Below are positions 18,355 through 27,547 of a stretch of 64,000 bases of DNA, in pieces (within the stretch, counting starts at the first letter, position 1; the number at the start of each line of letters is the position of its first letter). Below the pieces are notes generated by a model. That model searched no databases, was not told where the DNA came from, and worked only from the letters and a program-made list of their open reading frames with translations. Source of the DNA: DASRHY01 sp035650275 (GTDB lineage: Bacteria > Actinomycetota > Actinomycetes > Propionibacteriales > Kribbellaceae). The position numbers and the translations under genes were made by a program. The stretch is from positions 56,556 through 120,555 of the forward strand of contig DASRHY010000201.1 of NCBI GenBank assembly GCA_035650275.1. The letters are read 5' to 3'.

Positions 18355-19140
18355 TCAATGGGTGAGGATCTTCGACAGGAAATCTTTGGCCCGCTTGCTC
18401 TGCGGGTCGGTGAAGAACCGCTCCGGCTCGGCTTCCTCGACGATCTGGCCGTCGGCCATGAAGACGACCCGGTTGGCCGCCTTCCGGGCGAAGCCCATCT
18501 CGTGGGTCACGACCACCATGGTCATGCTCTGCTTGGCCAGGTTGATCATCACGTCGAGGACCTCGTTGATCATCTCCGGGTCGAGCGCCGAGGTCGGCTC
18601 GTCGAAGAGCATCACCTTCGGGTCCATCGCGAGCGCCCGGGCGATCGCGACGCGCTGTTGCTGTCCGCCCGAGAGCTGTGCCGGGTACTTCTCGGCCTGG
18701 TTGGCGACGCCGACCCGCTCGAGCAGGGCCCGGGCGCTCTTGTCCGCCTCCGACTTCGACATCCCGCGGACCTTGAGCGGCCCGAGCGTGACGTTCTGCA
18801 GGATCGTCTTGTGCGCGAACAGGTTGAACGACTGGAACACCATCCCGACGTCCGCACGCAGTCTCGCCAGTGCCTTGCCTTCCTCCGGCAGCGGCTGGCC
18901 GTCCAGCGCGATCGTTCCGGAGTCGATCGGCTCCAGCCGGTTGATCGCGCGGCACAGCGTCGACTTGCCGGACCCGGACGGACCGATCACGACCACGACC
19001 TCACCCTTGCCGATGCTCAGGTTGATGTCTTTCAGCACATGCAACTCGCCGAAGTGCTTGTTGACGTCCTTCAGTACGACGAGACCGTCAGCGGAGGTCA
19101 CTCCCGCCCTGTCCGACGCCTCCACGGCCGAATCACTCAT
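18355..19140 (-). CDS. gluA: Glutamate ABC transporter ATP-binding protein GluA
   Basis: 261 aa. Walker A GPSGSGKST at 53-61, signature LSGGQQQR, Walker B VMLFDEP, and the switch histidine in VVVTHEMGF. The first 18 residues precede the conserved start of the domain (LVVLKDVNKHFG), so a start further in is possible, but the ATG used here is the only clear one. First gene of gluABCD. Confidence 0.93.
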   Translation of the reverse strand: MSDSAVEASDRAGVTSADGLVVLKDVNKHFGELHVLKDINLSIGKGEVVVVIGPSGSGKSTLCRAINRLEPIDSGTIALDGQPLPEEGKALARLRADVGMVFQSFNLFAHKTILQNVTLGPLKVRGMSKSEADKSARALLERVGVANQAEKYPAQLSGGQQQRVAIARALAMDPKVMLFDEPTSALDPEMINEVLDVMINLAKQSMTMVVVTHEMGFARKAANRVVFMADGQIVEEAEPERFFTDPQSKRAKDFLSKILTH

Positions 19141-19229
19141 GGCGGCAACCTAGCGCGCTGAGGGTCATTGCTGCACGGATCATCGATTCCACCGTGGTAA
19201 CGATCGCGGCGTGGTCGCCGAGCAGCCGA

Positions 19230-19427
19230 TCAGTGACAGCAACCTGCCCTATGGACGGTCCTGCCAGGCACCGGCGGCTCCCGCGCGGCTGCCTCGACGG
19301 CGGCCAGCATCCGGGTCCGTTCGGGCGTATCGATGGTCCGGCCACGCACCGCGACGGCGTGGATCCGTTGCGTGTTGCGGATGTCGTCCAGCGAGGGTCC
19401 AGGTCCACCATCGGGCGGGCCACGACG
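19230..19427 (-). pseudogene. Remnant of an amidohydrolase C-terminus
   Basis: On the minus strand one frame reads SLDDIRNTQRIHAVAVRGRT then IDTPERTRMLAAVEAAARE, ending at TGA 19230-19232. This is the typical end of imidazolonepropionase-like metal-dependent amidohydrolases (final strand, loop and C-terminal helix). The rest would lie where miaB begins and is missing, so only about 60 codons survive. It fills the otherwise empty gap between gluA and miaB. Confidence 0.5.
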
Positions 19428-19444
19428 TACCCTTGACGACTGAT

Positions 19445-20926
19445 ATGCGCACGTACGAGGTCCGCACCTACGGGTGCCAGATGAACGTCCACGACTCCGA
19501 GCGGCTCAGCGGCCTGCTGGAGGACGCGGGCTATGTCCGCGTGCCGTCCGGCGAGCAGGCCGACGTGGTCGTGTTCAACACCTGCGCGGTGCGGGAGAAC
19601 GCGGACAACAAGCTGTACGGCAACCTCGGGCACCTGGCGCCGGTGAAGGCGAAGAAGCCGGATCTGCAGATCGCGGTCGGCGGCTGCCTGGCGCAGAAGG
19701 ACAAGGCGTCGATCGTTCGCAAGGCGCCCTGGGTCGACGTGGTCTTCGGAACGCACAACATCGGCGCGCTGCCGGTGCTGCTGGAGCGGGCCCGGATCGA
19801 GCGCGAGTCGCAGGTCGAGATCCTCGAGTCGCTCGAGGTGTTCCCGTCCACGCTGCCGGCCCGGCGCGAGTCGCCGTACTCGGCCTGGGTATCGGTCAGC
19901 GTCGGCTGCAACAACACCTGCACCTTCTGCATCGTGCCGGCGCTGCGCGGCCGGGAGAAGGACCGCCGCCCGGCCGATGTGCTTGCCGAGGTCGAGACGC
20001 TCGTCGCGGACGGCGTCCTCGAGGTGACGCTGCTGGGTCAGAACGTGAACTCGTACGGCGTGGAGTTCGGCGACCGGTTCGCGTTCGGCAAGCTGCTCCG
20101 GGCGTGCGGGCAGATCGACGGGCTGGAGCGGGTCCGGTTCACCTCGCCGCACCCGCGCGACTTCACCGCGGACGTGATCGATGCGATGGCGCAGACCACG
20201 AACGTGATGCCGTCCTTGCACATGCCGCTGCAGTCCGGCTCCGATACGGTGCTGAAGGCGATGCGCCGGTCGTACCGGCGGGACCGGTACCTGAAGATCA
20301 TCGCCGACGTCCGCGCCGCGATGCCGGACGCCGCGATCACCACCGACATCATCGTCGGCTTCCCGGGCGAGACCGAGTCGGACTTCGCCGAGACGCTCGA
20401 CGTGGTGCGCGAGTCGCGGTTCGCGGGCGCGTTCACGTTCCAGTACTCCAAGCGGCCGGGTACGCCGGCGGAGTCGATGGACGACCAGGTCCCGCGCGAG
20501 GTCGTGCAGGAGCGGTACGAGCGGCTGGTCGCGCTGCAGGACGACATCGCCTGGTCGGAGAACAAGCGGCTGGTCGGCTCCACGGTGGAGCTACTGGTCG
20601 CCGAGGGCGAGGGCCGCAAGGACGCCAGCACGCACCGGTTGTCCGGCCGAGCCCGCGACAACCGCCTCGTGCACTTCGCGCTGCCCGACGGCGTCGAGCC
20701 GCCGCGGCCCGGCGACATGGTCATGGTCGAGGTCACCTACGCCGCCCCGCACCACCTGGTCGCCGACACCTTCGGCTCCGTCCGCCGCACCCGCGCCGGC
20801 GACGCCTGGTCCGCCGCCCGGGCCCGACCGGACGCGGTGCCGTCGCCTGGCGTGATGCTTGGCATGCCCGGCATCGGTGCCCAACCTCTCGAGCCCGCCG
20901 CGGCGCAGGCCTGCCACACCCACTGA
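19445..20926 (+). CDS. miaB: tRNA-2-methylthio-N6-dimethylallyladenosine synthase MiaB
   Basis: 493 aa. Radical-SAM methylthiotransferase that adds the 2-methylthio group to i6A37 of tRNAs reading UNN codons. The N-terminal UPF0004 domain has the auxiliary-cluster cysteines C11, C47 and C81; the radical-SAM CxxxCxxC is C155, C159, C162 (VGCNNTCTFCIVP). A TRAM domain follows about residue 375. The final 50 residues are a low-complexity extension. ATG 19445 is chosen; TTG 19433 (four codons upstream) is possible. It works on the product of MiaA, encoded downstream. Confidence 0.95.
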   Translation: MRTYEVRTYGCQMNVHDSERLSGLLEDAGYVRVPSGEQADVVVFNTCAVRENADNKLYGNLGHLAPVKAKKPDLQIAVGGCLAQKDKASIVRKAPWVDVVFGTHNIGALPVLLERARIERESQVEILESLEVFPSTLPARRESPYSAWVSVSVGCNNTCTFCIVPALRGREKDRRPADVLAEVETLVADGVLEVTLLGQNVNSYGVEFGDRFAFGKLLRACGQIDGLERVRFTSPHPRDFTADVIDAMAQTTNVMPSLHMPLQSGSDTVLKAMRRSYRRDRYLKIIADVRAAMPDAAITTDIIVGFPGETESDFAETLDVVRESRFAGAFTFQYSKRPGTPAESMDDQVPREVVQERYERLVALQDDIAWSENKRLVGSTVELLVAEGEGRKDASTHRLSGRARDNRLVHFALPDGVEPPRPGDMVMVEVTYAAPHHLVADTFGSVRRTRAGDAWSAARARPDAVPSPGVMLGMPGIGAQPLEPAAAQACHTH

Positions 20927-20970
20927 GTAGCCCGCGAGCCTCGGCGGCGCCAGGGTGGAGGGACGGCGCG

Positions 20971-21435
20971 TCACGACCCTGGTGCGTCGAAGCCGTGGCT
21001 GAGCACCGCGGGCACCGCGCCCTTGCGCACCGCCTCCAGGACGACGGCCTCGTGCGGAACGACGGGGTCTGGCAGGGCGTCCAGCGGGAACCAGCCGAGG
21101 TCGGCGGCCTTGTCCGGCTCGCGCAGCCGCGGCTCGCCCGACCAGCGCGACGCGGTGAAGAAGAAGTCGACCCGCTGGTCGATCGGATCGCCGGTCGGCA
21201 GGGTGCGGTGCATCGCGCAGAGCGGCTCGAGGTCCTCCAGCGCGATGGTCACGCCTACCTCCTCGCGTGCCTCGCGGAGCGCGGCCTGCTGTACCGACTC
21301 GCCGGCCTCGACGTGCCCGGCTGCCATCGCCCAGAACCCGTCCATCCAGCCGGTTCCGGAGCGCAGCAGCAGCAGGACCTGGTCACCCCGCCGCAGGGCG
21401 ATGTACGCCGCCGGAACCACCACGAATTGATCCAC
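20971..21435 (-). CDS. NUDIX hydrolase (MutT-like)
   Basis: 154 aa. The NUDIX box is GHVEAGESVQQAALREAREE, followed by VGV, matching GX5EX7REUXEEXGU in full. GTG 21435 (VDQFVVVPAAYIAL) is the natural start, because longer frames run into the divergent gene starting at 21484. The sequence resembles small NTP or ADP-ribose pyrophosphohydrolases of actinobacteria; the substrate cannot be read from the sequence. Convergent with miaB, 44 bp apart. Confidence 0.88.
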   Translation of the reverse strand: MDQFVVVPAAYIALRRGDQVLLLLRSGTGWMDGFWAMAAGHVEAGESVQQAALREAREEVGVTIALEDLEPLCAMHRTLPTGDPIDQRVDFFFTASRWSGEPRLREPDKAADLGWFPLDALPDPVVPHEAVVLEAVRKGAVPAVLSHGFDAPGS

Positions 21436-21483
21436 CCGCCGCACCCTACGGCACCGCCCGGACGGGCTCGTTAGGGTCGGAGC

Positions 21484-22179
21484 GTGCTCGTCGCCGCTGC
21501 GTTGTGCCCCCATCCGCCCGTACTGGTTCCGGAGGTCGCCGGTGGTGCGGCATCCGAGCTGGACGAGCTGCGAGCGGCCTGCGATGACGCCGTCCGCGCC
21601 CTGACCACTGCTGATCCGGACGTCGTCGTTGTCGTGGGCAACGGTCCGCGGACCGAGGAGCTCGGCGGCGACGCGGGCGGGAGCCTACGGCGGTACGGCG
21701 TTCCGCTCCGCGCCGGTGGTCCGGCCGGTGAGCTGCCGCTGTCGCTGACGATCGGTGCGTGGTTGCTGGACCGGGCCGGTGCCGAGGTGCCGCGGCGGTA
21801 CGTCGCGATCGCGGCGGACGAGCCCGCGGAACTCGCGGCACGTCTCGGGGCCGGGATGGTGACGGGGGAGGAGCGGGTCGGGTTACTGGTGATGGCGGAC
21901 GGCTCGGCGCGGCGTACCGAGAGCTCGCCCGGTCCGTTCCACCCTGACGCCCTCGCCTTCGACGAGACCGTCGCGGCCGCGCTCGTCAGGCAGGACACCG
22001 CCGCGCTGCTCGCGATCGACGAGTCGGTGTGCGCCGAACTGTGGGCGGGTGGCCGGGTCGGATGGCAGTGCCTGGCCGGTGCGCTCGTTGCCGCGGACAA
22101 CGTCGCCATCGGCATCGGTCAGGTCCGGTACGACGCCGGACCGTACGGCGTCGGGTATCTGGTCATGAGCTGGGACTAG
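21484..22179 (+). CDS. Class III extradiol dioxygenase subunit B-like protein
   Basis: 231 aa, GTG start. LVAAALCPHPPVLVPEVAGG is the opening of LigB-like proteins, with the metal-binding His in CPHPP; VVVVVGNGP is the next core strand. It sits where mycobacteria carry Rv2728c, between miaB and miaA. The usual second ring-cleavage histidines are not obvious, so enzymatic dioxygenase activity is uncertain. It ends 32 bp before miaA and is probably co-transcribed with it. Confidence 0.75.
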   Translation: MLVAAALCPHPPVLVPEVAGGAASELDELRAACDDAVRALTTADPDVVVVVGNGPRTEELGGDAGGSLRRYGVPLRAGGPAGELPLSLTIGAWLLDRAGAEVPRRYVAIAADEPAELAARLGAGMVTGEERVGLLVMADGSARRTESSPGPFHPDALAFDETVAAALVRQDTAALLAIDESVCAELWAGGRVGWQCLAGALVAADNVAIGIGQVRYDAGPYGVGYLVMSWD

Positions 22180-22211
22180 CCGGAGGCGGGCGCACTGTCA
22201 CACTGTTTGTC

Positions 22212-23177
22212 ATGTCCCGGCCCAGAGTCGTTGCTGTCGTCGGCCCCACGGCCGCCGGCAAGTCCGACCTGGCGGTTGCTCTAGGGCAACGACTTGGTGG
22301 CGAGGTGGTGAACGCCGATGCGATGCAGGTGTACCGCGACATGGACATCGGCACCGCGAAGATCACCGTGCCGGAGCGACGCGGCGTACCGCATCACCTG
22401 CTCGACATCCTCGACGTGACGCAGACCGCGACTGTGGCGGAGTTCCAGCAGCTGGCCCGGACCGCGATCGGCGACTGCCTGCGCCGCGGCGTCGTACCCG
22501 TGCTGGTCGGCGGCTCCGCTCTCTACGTCCGCGCGATCCTGGACGACTTCGTGTTCCCCGGCACCGACGAGCGGGCCCGGGCACGGCTGGAGGCCGAGCT
22601 CGCGGCGGTCGGGTCCGGCGCGCTGCACCGGCGCCTGGCCGAGGTCGACCCCGCCGCAGCGCGGCAGATCCTGCCCAGCAACGGCCGCCGGATCGTGCGC
22701 GCGCTGGAGGTCATCGAGATCACCGGCGGCCCGTACGTCGCCACGCTGCCCGAGCACCACTACGTGTACGACGCGGTGCAGGTCGGCATCGACGTACCGC
22801 GGCCGGTGCTGGACGAGCGGATCGCCCGCCGGGTCGACGCGATGTTCGCGGCCGGGCTGGCCGACGAGGTGCGGCAGCTGCTCGGCCACGGGCTGCGTGA
22901 CGGCCGGACCGCGAACCGGGCCCTCGGCTACTCCCAGGTGATCGCGATGCTGGACGGCGAGATCTCCGAGGCCGAGGCCCGCGAACGAACCACGCAGGCG
23001 ACCCGGCGGTTCGCCCGGCGGCAGGACTCGTGGTTCCGCAAGGATCCGCGAGTCACCTGGTTCGGGCACGACCTGCCGGACCTGGTCGAGCGGTGCATGG
23101 CCCATCTGGGCAACCGGCCGGACGCGGGCGACGTAGAGGAGTTGTCAGGCACGGGGACCGCAGATGCCAGGGGGTGA
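22212..23177 (+). CDS. miaA: tRNA dimethylallyltransferase MiaA
   Basis: 321 aa. Transfers the dimethylallyl group to A37 of tRNAs, the substrate for MiaB. P-loop GPTAAGKS at 11-18; NADAMQVYRDMDIGTAK is the DMAPP/tRNA contact region; LVGGSALYVRAIL and SNGRRIVRALEVIEITG are conserved. The C-terminal TRRFARRQDSWFRKDPRVTW binds tRNA. ATG 22212 places the P-loop at the usual distance. The stop overlaps the next sigma factor by 14 bp. Confidence 0.96.
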   Translation: MSRPRVVAVVGPTAAGKSDLAVALGQRLGGEVVNADAMQVYRDMDIGTAKITVPERRGVPHHLLDILDVTQTATVAEFQQLARTAIGDCLRRGVVPVLVGGSALYVRAILDDFVFPGTDERARARLEAELAAVGSGALHRRLAEVDPAAARQILPSNGRRIVRALEVIEITGGPYVATLPEHHYVYDAVQVGIDVPRPVLDERIARRVDAMFAAGLADEVRQLLGHGLRDGRTANRALGYSQVIAMLDGEISEAEARERTTQATRRFARRQDSWFRKDPRVTWFGHDLPDLVERCMAHLGNRPDAGDVEELSGTGTADARG

Positions 23178-23673
23178 CCGAGACCACGAGTTCCGTGAGT
23201 ACGTGCTGGGTGACCGGACCCGGCTGATGCGGACGGCGATGCTGCTGACCGCGGGGGACCGGTACGCCGCCGAGGACCTGGTGCAGACCGCGCTGACCAA
23301 GGTGTACGTGCACTGGCGCCGGATCCACCACGAGGGAGCCGGGCCGTACGCGCACCGCGTGCTGGTGAACGCGTTCCTCGACGACCGCCGCCGGACGGCC
23401 CGCCGACCGGAGCTGATCAGCGCGGACGCGTTCGAGCCCCGCTCGCATGGTGAGGTGGACGCCGCGGACCTGCTCACGGTGCGCAAGGCGCTGCTCGAGA
23501 TCGCGCCGAGGCAGCGCGCGGTCCTGGTGCTGCGGTACTTCCAGGACCTGGACGTCGCGGAGTGCGCACGGGTGCTGGAGTGCTCGGAGGGCACGGTCAA
23601 GAGCCAGACCGCGAAGGCGTTGAAGAGGTTGCGGGACGTGATGACGGATCCGGCGACGGAGGGAGCTGAGTGA
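23164..23673 (+). CDS. SigE-family RNA polymerase sigma factor
   Basis: 169 aa. Sigma region 2 (FREYVLGDRTRLMRTAMLLT...AAEDLVQTALTKVYVHW) and region 4 (LLEIAPRQRAVLVLRYFQDL, then CSEGTVKSQTAKALKRLR) follow the SigE-like ECF subfamily common in actinomycetes. The ATG lies 14 bp inside miaA, so it is translationally coupled to it. The next gene overlaps by GTGA and encodes a membrane protein of the kind that usually regulates this subfamily. The signal and targets are unknown. Confidence 0.9.
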   Translation: MPGGDRDHEFREYVLGDRTRLMRTAMLLTAGDRYAAEDLVQTALTKVYVHWRRIHHEGAGPYAHRVLVNAFLDDRRRTARRPELISADAFEPRSHGEVDAADLLTVRKALLEIAPRQRAVLVLRYFQDLDVAECARVLECSEGTVKSQTAKALKRLRDVMTDPATEGAE

Positions 23674-24410
23674 ACGAGCACGACGAGCAGGTCAGGAAGC
23701 TGCTGACGGACTTTGCCGACCGGGCGGTCGGCGACCACCCGGCCGCCGACGTGGAGGCGGACGTCACCCGCGGCCGCCGGGCACTGCGACGGCTACGGAT
23801 GCGGCGCCGTACCGCGGGCGTCCTGGTCGGCGCCGCCGCGGTCGCCGCGGTGGCGGCCACCGGCGGACCTGGTTCCTGGTTCGCCGGTGACGGCCCGCAG
23901 GTCGCCTCGGACGCGCCCGGCGCCACCCAGCAGACCCAGCAGACCCAGCAGACCCAGGCTGCTTCCGCCCGGCCGCAACCCGCCGCGACCCGGGTGCTCG
24001 AGCAGCCCCTCGCGAGGGTGGTACTGGCGAAGAACAGCGCGCGCTGGAGCGGGGTCGGTTGCGGGCTCGCTCCCGCGGGCTGGCACGCCCAGCGGTCGCT
24101 GCCGCAGCAGGTCGTGCTGGCGCCGCCGTACTCGAGCAGCTCCGACGGCCGCGACCTGAACGGCAAGCTGGTACTGCGTAGCGCCGAGGTCGCTGACCCG
24201 TTCCTCAAGCCGACCCCGCACCAGCAGCCCGGCCGGCTGGTGTTCCTCGGCTGGTACGCCGCGGGCGAGCGGGCCGCCCAGGTCAAGCTCGGCGAGGACT
24301 GGCTGATCGTCCGGCTGCCGCGCGGGGCAGCGGGCTGGAACGACGCCACCCTGCTCCGGCTGGTCGGCTCCTGTACTGTCTCGAAGCCGGCCACGCCGAC
24401 CGTGCGCTGA
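23670..24410 (+). CDS. Membrane protein partner of the SigE-family sigma factor
   Basis: 246 aa, GTG start overlapping the sigma-factor stop. An N-terminal cytosolic part (NEHDEQVRKLLTDFADRAVG..., about 1-50) is followed by one membrane helix (TAGVLVGAAAVAAVAATGG, about 48-66), a QTQQTQQTQ repeat and an extracytoplasmic domain of about 140 residues with a cysteine pair (GVGCGLAP and VGSCTV). The arrangement fits a sigma-factor regulator or sensor; no named domain is recognised. Confidence 0.7.
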   Translation: MNEHDEQVRKLLTDFADRAVGDHPAADVEADVTRGRRALRRLRMRRRTAGVLVGAAAVAAVAATGGPGSWFAGDGPQVASDAPGATQQTQQTQQTQAASARPQPAATRVLEQPLARVVLAKNSARWSGVGCGLAPAGWHAQRSLPQQVVLAPPYSSSSDGRDLNGKLVLRSAEVADPFLKPTPHQQPGRLVFLGWYAAGERAAQVKLGEDWLIVRLPRGAAGWNDATLLRLVGSCTVSKPATPTVR

Positions 24411-24508
24411 GCGGCGACGCGCCGTACCTGGCGCTCGGCGGCGCTTAGGGGTAGGCAGGAGGTCGGTAGCAGCCCACCGCAGCAGCTCAACCGCCCCGGA
24501 GGTCCGCG

Positions 24509-26344
24509 ATGCGTGTCCGTCGTACCGTCGTCAGCAGCCTCACCGCCGTCGCGCTGGTCCTCACCGGTCTGACCACCGGTCCGGCCGCGGACGCGCAGCC
24601 GAAGACCAAGCCGCCGCAGCCGACCCCCAAGACCGCTACCGCGCTCGGATTCGGCGGCGCCGTGTCGTCGGTCGACGCGGACGCGACCGCGATCGGGCTC
24701 GACGTGCTGCGCCGTGGCGGCAACGCGGTCGACGCCGCGGTCGCCACCGCCGCCGCGCTGGGTGTCACCGAGCCGTACTCGGCCGGTGTCGGCGGCGGCG
24801 GGTTCTTCGTGTACTACAACGCGCGGTCGCGCACGGTGCACACCCTCGACGGGCGCGAGACGGCGCCGCAGAGCATGCCGGCGAACGCGTTCATCGACCC
24901 GGCCACCGGTCAGCCGTACCGGTTCTTCCCCGAGCTGGTGACCACCGGCCTTTCGGTCGGTGTACCGGGGACCCCGGCGACCTGGGAGTCCGCGCTGGAC
25001 CGGTGGGGCACGCTGTCGCTGCGCAAGGCGATCGAACCCGCCGCCCGGCTGGCCGAGCACGGGTTCGTGGTCGACCAGACCTTCCGCCAGCAGACCCTGG
25101 ACAACAAGGAGCGGTTCGCCGCCGTGGTGCCGACCGCTGCGCTGTTCCTGCCGAACGGGGACGCGCCCGTGGTCGGCTCGGTGTTCAAGAACCCGGACCT
25201 GGCCCGCACCTACAAGCTGCTCGGCAAGGAGGGGCTGGCCCCGTTCTACCGTGGCTCGCTGGGTGCGGAGATCGTGCGCACCGTGCAGGCGCCGCCGAAG
25301 ACACCGGGGACCACGCTGCCGGTGTTCCCCGGCTACATGACCGCTGCGGACCTGGCGTCGTACCGTGTGCAGGCGCAGCAGCCGACCAGGGTGCGGTACC
25401 GCGGGCTGGATGTGTACGGGATGGCGCCGGTCTCGTCCGGCGGCACGACGGTCGGCGAGGCGCTGAACGTGCTGGGCACCACGGACCTGGGGGCGAAGTC
25501 GGCCCCGGACGCGCTGCACTGGTACCTGGAGTCGACCGCGCTCGCGTTCGCGGACCGGAACGCCTACGTCGGCGACCCGGCGTACGTGAACGTCCCGACC
25601 GCCGAGCTCACCTCGGCCGGCTTCGGTGCCGAACGCGCCTGCCGGCTGGACCCGGCGATTGCCGCGGTGAAGCCGGTACCGCCGGGCTCTCCGGACGGTG
25701 ACTACGAGCCCTGCGGTACGACGGTGGCGGCGGCGCAGCGGCCGGACCACGAGGGCCTGTCCACCACGCACCTGACCGCCGCGGACCGCTGGGGCAACGT
25801 GGTCGCATACACACTGACGATCGAGCAGACCGGTGGTAGCGGCATCACCGTCCCGAGCCGTGGTTTCCTGCTGAACAACGAGCTGACCGACTTCTCCGCG
25901 GTGCCGAACCCCGCCGACCCGAACATCATCGCCGGGGGCAAGCGTCCTCGGTCCTCGATGTCGCCGACGATCGTGCTGCGGAACGGCAAGCCGGAGCTCG
26001 CGCTCGGCTCGCCCGGCGGCTCGACCATCATCACGACGGTGCTGCAGGTCCTGACGAACCGGGTGGACCGCGGCATGTCGTTGCCTGAGGCAATCGCCGC
26101 ACCACGGGCGTCGCAGCGCAACACCGTGAACGTCACCGCCGAGCAGGCGTTCATCAACCAGTACGGCGCGGCGCTGCAGGCGTACGGCCACACCTTCGTG
26201 CCGGCCGGTGCACCCGGAACGTCCGCGGCCGAGATCGGGGCCGTCGCCGCGATCGAGTTCCTACCCGGTGGAGCTCTGCTGGCAGCGGCCGAGCCGACTC
26301 GCCGCGGCGGTGGCGATGCCGGGGTGGTGTCCCCCATCCGCTGA
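24509..26344 (+). CDS. ggt: Gamma-glutamyltransferase
   Basis: 611 aa, full length. Secreted enzyme that cleaves or transfers the gamma-glutamyl group of glutathione and related peptides. Signal peptide about residues 1-29. The large subunit begins with GGAVSSVDADATAIG and GNAVDAAVATAAALGV. Autocleavage is expected before Thr419 in LSTTHLTAADRWGN, which becomes the nucleophile of the small subunit; the substrate-binding GSPGGSTIIT lies downstream. Strong Shine-Dalgarno ggagg 6 bp before the ATG. It separates the SigE-like pair from dapF. Confidence 0.94.
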   Translation: MRVRRTVVSSLTAVALVLTGLTTGPAADAQPKTKPPQPTPKTATALGFGGAVSSVDADATAIGLDVLRRGGNAVDAAVATAAALGVTEPYSAGVGGGGFFVYYNARSRTVHTLDGRETAPQSMPANAFIDPATGQPYRFFPELVTTGLSVGVPGTPATWESALDRWGTLSLRKAIEPAARLAEHGFVVDQTFRQQTLDNKERFAAVVPTAALFLPNGDAPVVGSVFKNPDLARTYKLLGKEGLAPFYRGSLGAEIVRTVQAPPKTPGTTLPVFPGYMTAADLASYRVQAQQPTRVRYRGLDVYGMAPVSSGGTTVGEALNVLGTTDLGAKSAPDALHWYLESTALAFADRNAYVGDPAYVNVPTAELTSAGFGAERACRLDPAIAAVKPVPPGSPDGDYEPCGTTVAAAQRPDHEGLSTTHLTAADRWGNVVAYTLTIEQTGGSGITVPSRGFLLNNELTDFSAVPNPADPNIIAGGKRPRSSMSPTIVLRNGKPELALGSPGGSTIITTVLQVLTNRVDRGMSLPEAIAAPRASQRNTVNVTAEQAFINQYGAALQAYGHTFVPAGAPGTSAAEIGAVAAIEFLPGGALLAAAEPTRRGGGDAGVVSPIR

Positions 26345-26575
26345 CCGGCAGGAAGACCCGTGAGCCGGACGTAGCGACCGCCGACCGACGGCCGCTCGAC
26401 GTTCTGCGGCGTGAGCGTCTCGGTGAACGAGCCGCTGGCGATCGGCGCACCCCACGTCACGCCAGCGGCCGAGACCGCGATCTCGTAGTCCTTGATCCGT
26501 CAGTTCCGGGCGTTCTGCCGCTGCAGGTACTGCAGCCCGGTCACGTCGTAGGTGCGCCGACCGCCATCTCCGCTG
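26345..26575 (-). pseudogene. Remnant of an F5/8 type C (discoidin-like) domain
   Basis: One minus-strand frame reads TYDVTGLQYLQRQNARN, then an in-frame TGA (26500-26502), then RIKDYEIAVSAAGVTWGAPI and, later, GGRYVRLTGLPAG. Both halves match the F5/8 type C pattern (YxVTGLxYxxRQ...NGRIKDYEIxVSxDG...ARYVRL), with the stop replacing the expected Gly codon. No start and no catalytic module remain. This is the tail of a lost secreted glycoside hydrolase or peptidase, wedged between ggt and dapF. Confidence 0.65.
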
Positions 26576-26599
26576 CCGGCGCCCGTAGGATCGACTGCT

Positions 26600-27448
26600 A
26601 TGGGCGCCGGCACATTCCCCTGGCTCAAGGGCCATGGCACCGAGAACGACTTCGTGCTGCTGCCCGACCTCGACGGCAGCCTGCACGGTGACCTCGACGA
26701 GGGCTTGGTGCGGTTCCTGTGCGACCGGCACGCGGGCATCGGCGGCGACGGTGTGCTGCGGGTGATCGAGGGCGGCCGGCAGTCGTACGTCGGCGACGGC
26801 GGGGACTGGTTCATGGACTACCGCAACGCCGACGGCTCGGTCGGCGAGATGTGCGGAAACGGGGTCCGGGTGTTCGCCCGGTACCTGCGCGAGGAGGGCC
26901 TGGCCGGTGACGGCAAGGTCCGGGTCGGTACCCGGGCCGGCGTCAAGATCGTGACCTTCAACCCCGACGAGACCATCACCGTGGACATGGGCGAGCCGTC
27001 CTTCCCGGGCCCGAGCCGGATCGTGGTGGAGGCGAACGGGCACCAGTGGTCGGCGCTGCATGTGGACATGGGCAACCCGCACGCGGTGGCGTTCGTGGAC
27101 AACCTGCGCGATCCGGGTGCCCTGGTGGACCAGCCGACCTGGACGCCGGCGGAGGCCTACCCGCACGGGGTCAACCTCGAGTTCGTGGTACGACGCGGGC
27201 CCGGCCGGGTCGCGATGCGGGTGCACGAGCGGGGCGTGGGGGAGACCCGGTCGTGCGGGACCGGGACCTGTGCGGTCGCGGTCGCCGCGGCGAAGGCCGC
27301 CGGGGAGGCGCTGCCGGTGACGTATACCGTCGAGGTACCGGGCGGAACCGTCACGGTGCACTGGCGGGAGGACAACCACCTCGAGCTCACCGGTCCGGCC
27401 GTGCTGCACGCGCGCGGCACCTTCGACCGCAGCTGGCAACGGTCCTGA
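26600..27448 (+). CDS. dapF: Diaminopimelate epimerase
   Basis: 282 aa. Converts LL-DAP to meso-DAP for lysine and peptidoglycan. The two catalytic cysteines are present: Cys85 in EMCGNGVRVFAR and Cys219 in RSCGTGTCA. KGHGTENDFVLLPD at the N-terminus is the usual GTGNDF region, with Glu in place of the common Gly. ATG 26600 gives normal length; upstream codons belong to a remnant on the other strand. A 62-bp palindrome lies downstream. Confidence 0.96.
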   Translation: MGAGTFPWLKGHGTENDFVLLPDLDGSLHGDLDEGLVRFLCDRHAGIGGDGVLRVIEGGRQSYVGDGGDWFMDYRNADGSVGEMCGNGVRVFARYLREEGLAGDGKVRVGTRAGVKIVTFNPDETITVDMGEPSFPGPSRIVVEANGHQWSALHVDMGNPHAVAFVDNLRDPGALVDQPTWTPAEAYPHGVNLEFVVRRGPGRVAMRVHERGVGETRSCGTGTCAVAVAAAKAAGEALPVTYTVEVPGGTVTVHWREDNHLELTGPAVLHARGTFDRSWQRS

Positions 27449-27485
27449 CCCAGCCCGGGTCCCGTCCTGCCCCGAACCGTCACCC

Positions 27486-27547
27486 CGAGTGTGTTCACGA
27501 ATCGCCAAGGATCCGGCCGGATCCTTGGCGATTCGTGAACACACTCG
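27486..27547. repeat. 62-bp perfect palindrome downstream of dapF
   Basis: Arms of 31 bp (27486-27516 and 27517-27547) are exact reverse complements with no loop; the centre is atccggccggat. The outer part tgttcacgaatcgcca recurs as attcgtgaacac at 27590-27601, so this gap holds three copies of the motif. It could terminate dapF, but the length and exactness exceed a simple terminator and suggest a dispersed palindromic repeat. Confidence 0.9.

Noticed and set aside
19474..21474. 666-codon frame across miaB and the NUDIX gene
   Set aside because: Arg/Gly-rich out-of-frame reading of miaB and antisense of the NUDIX gene.
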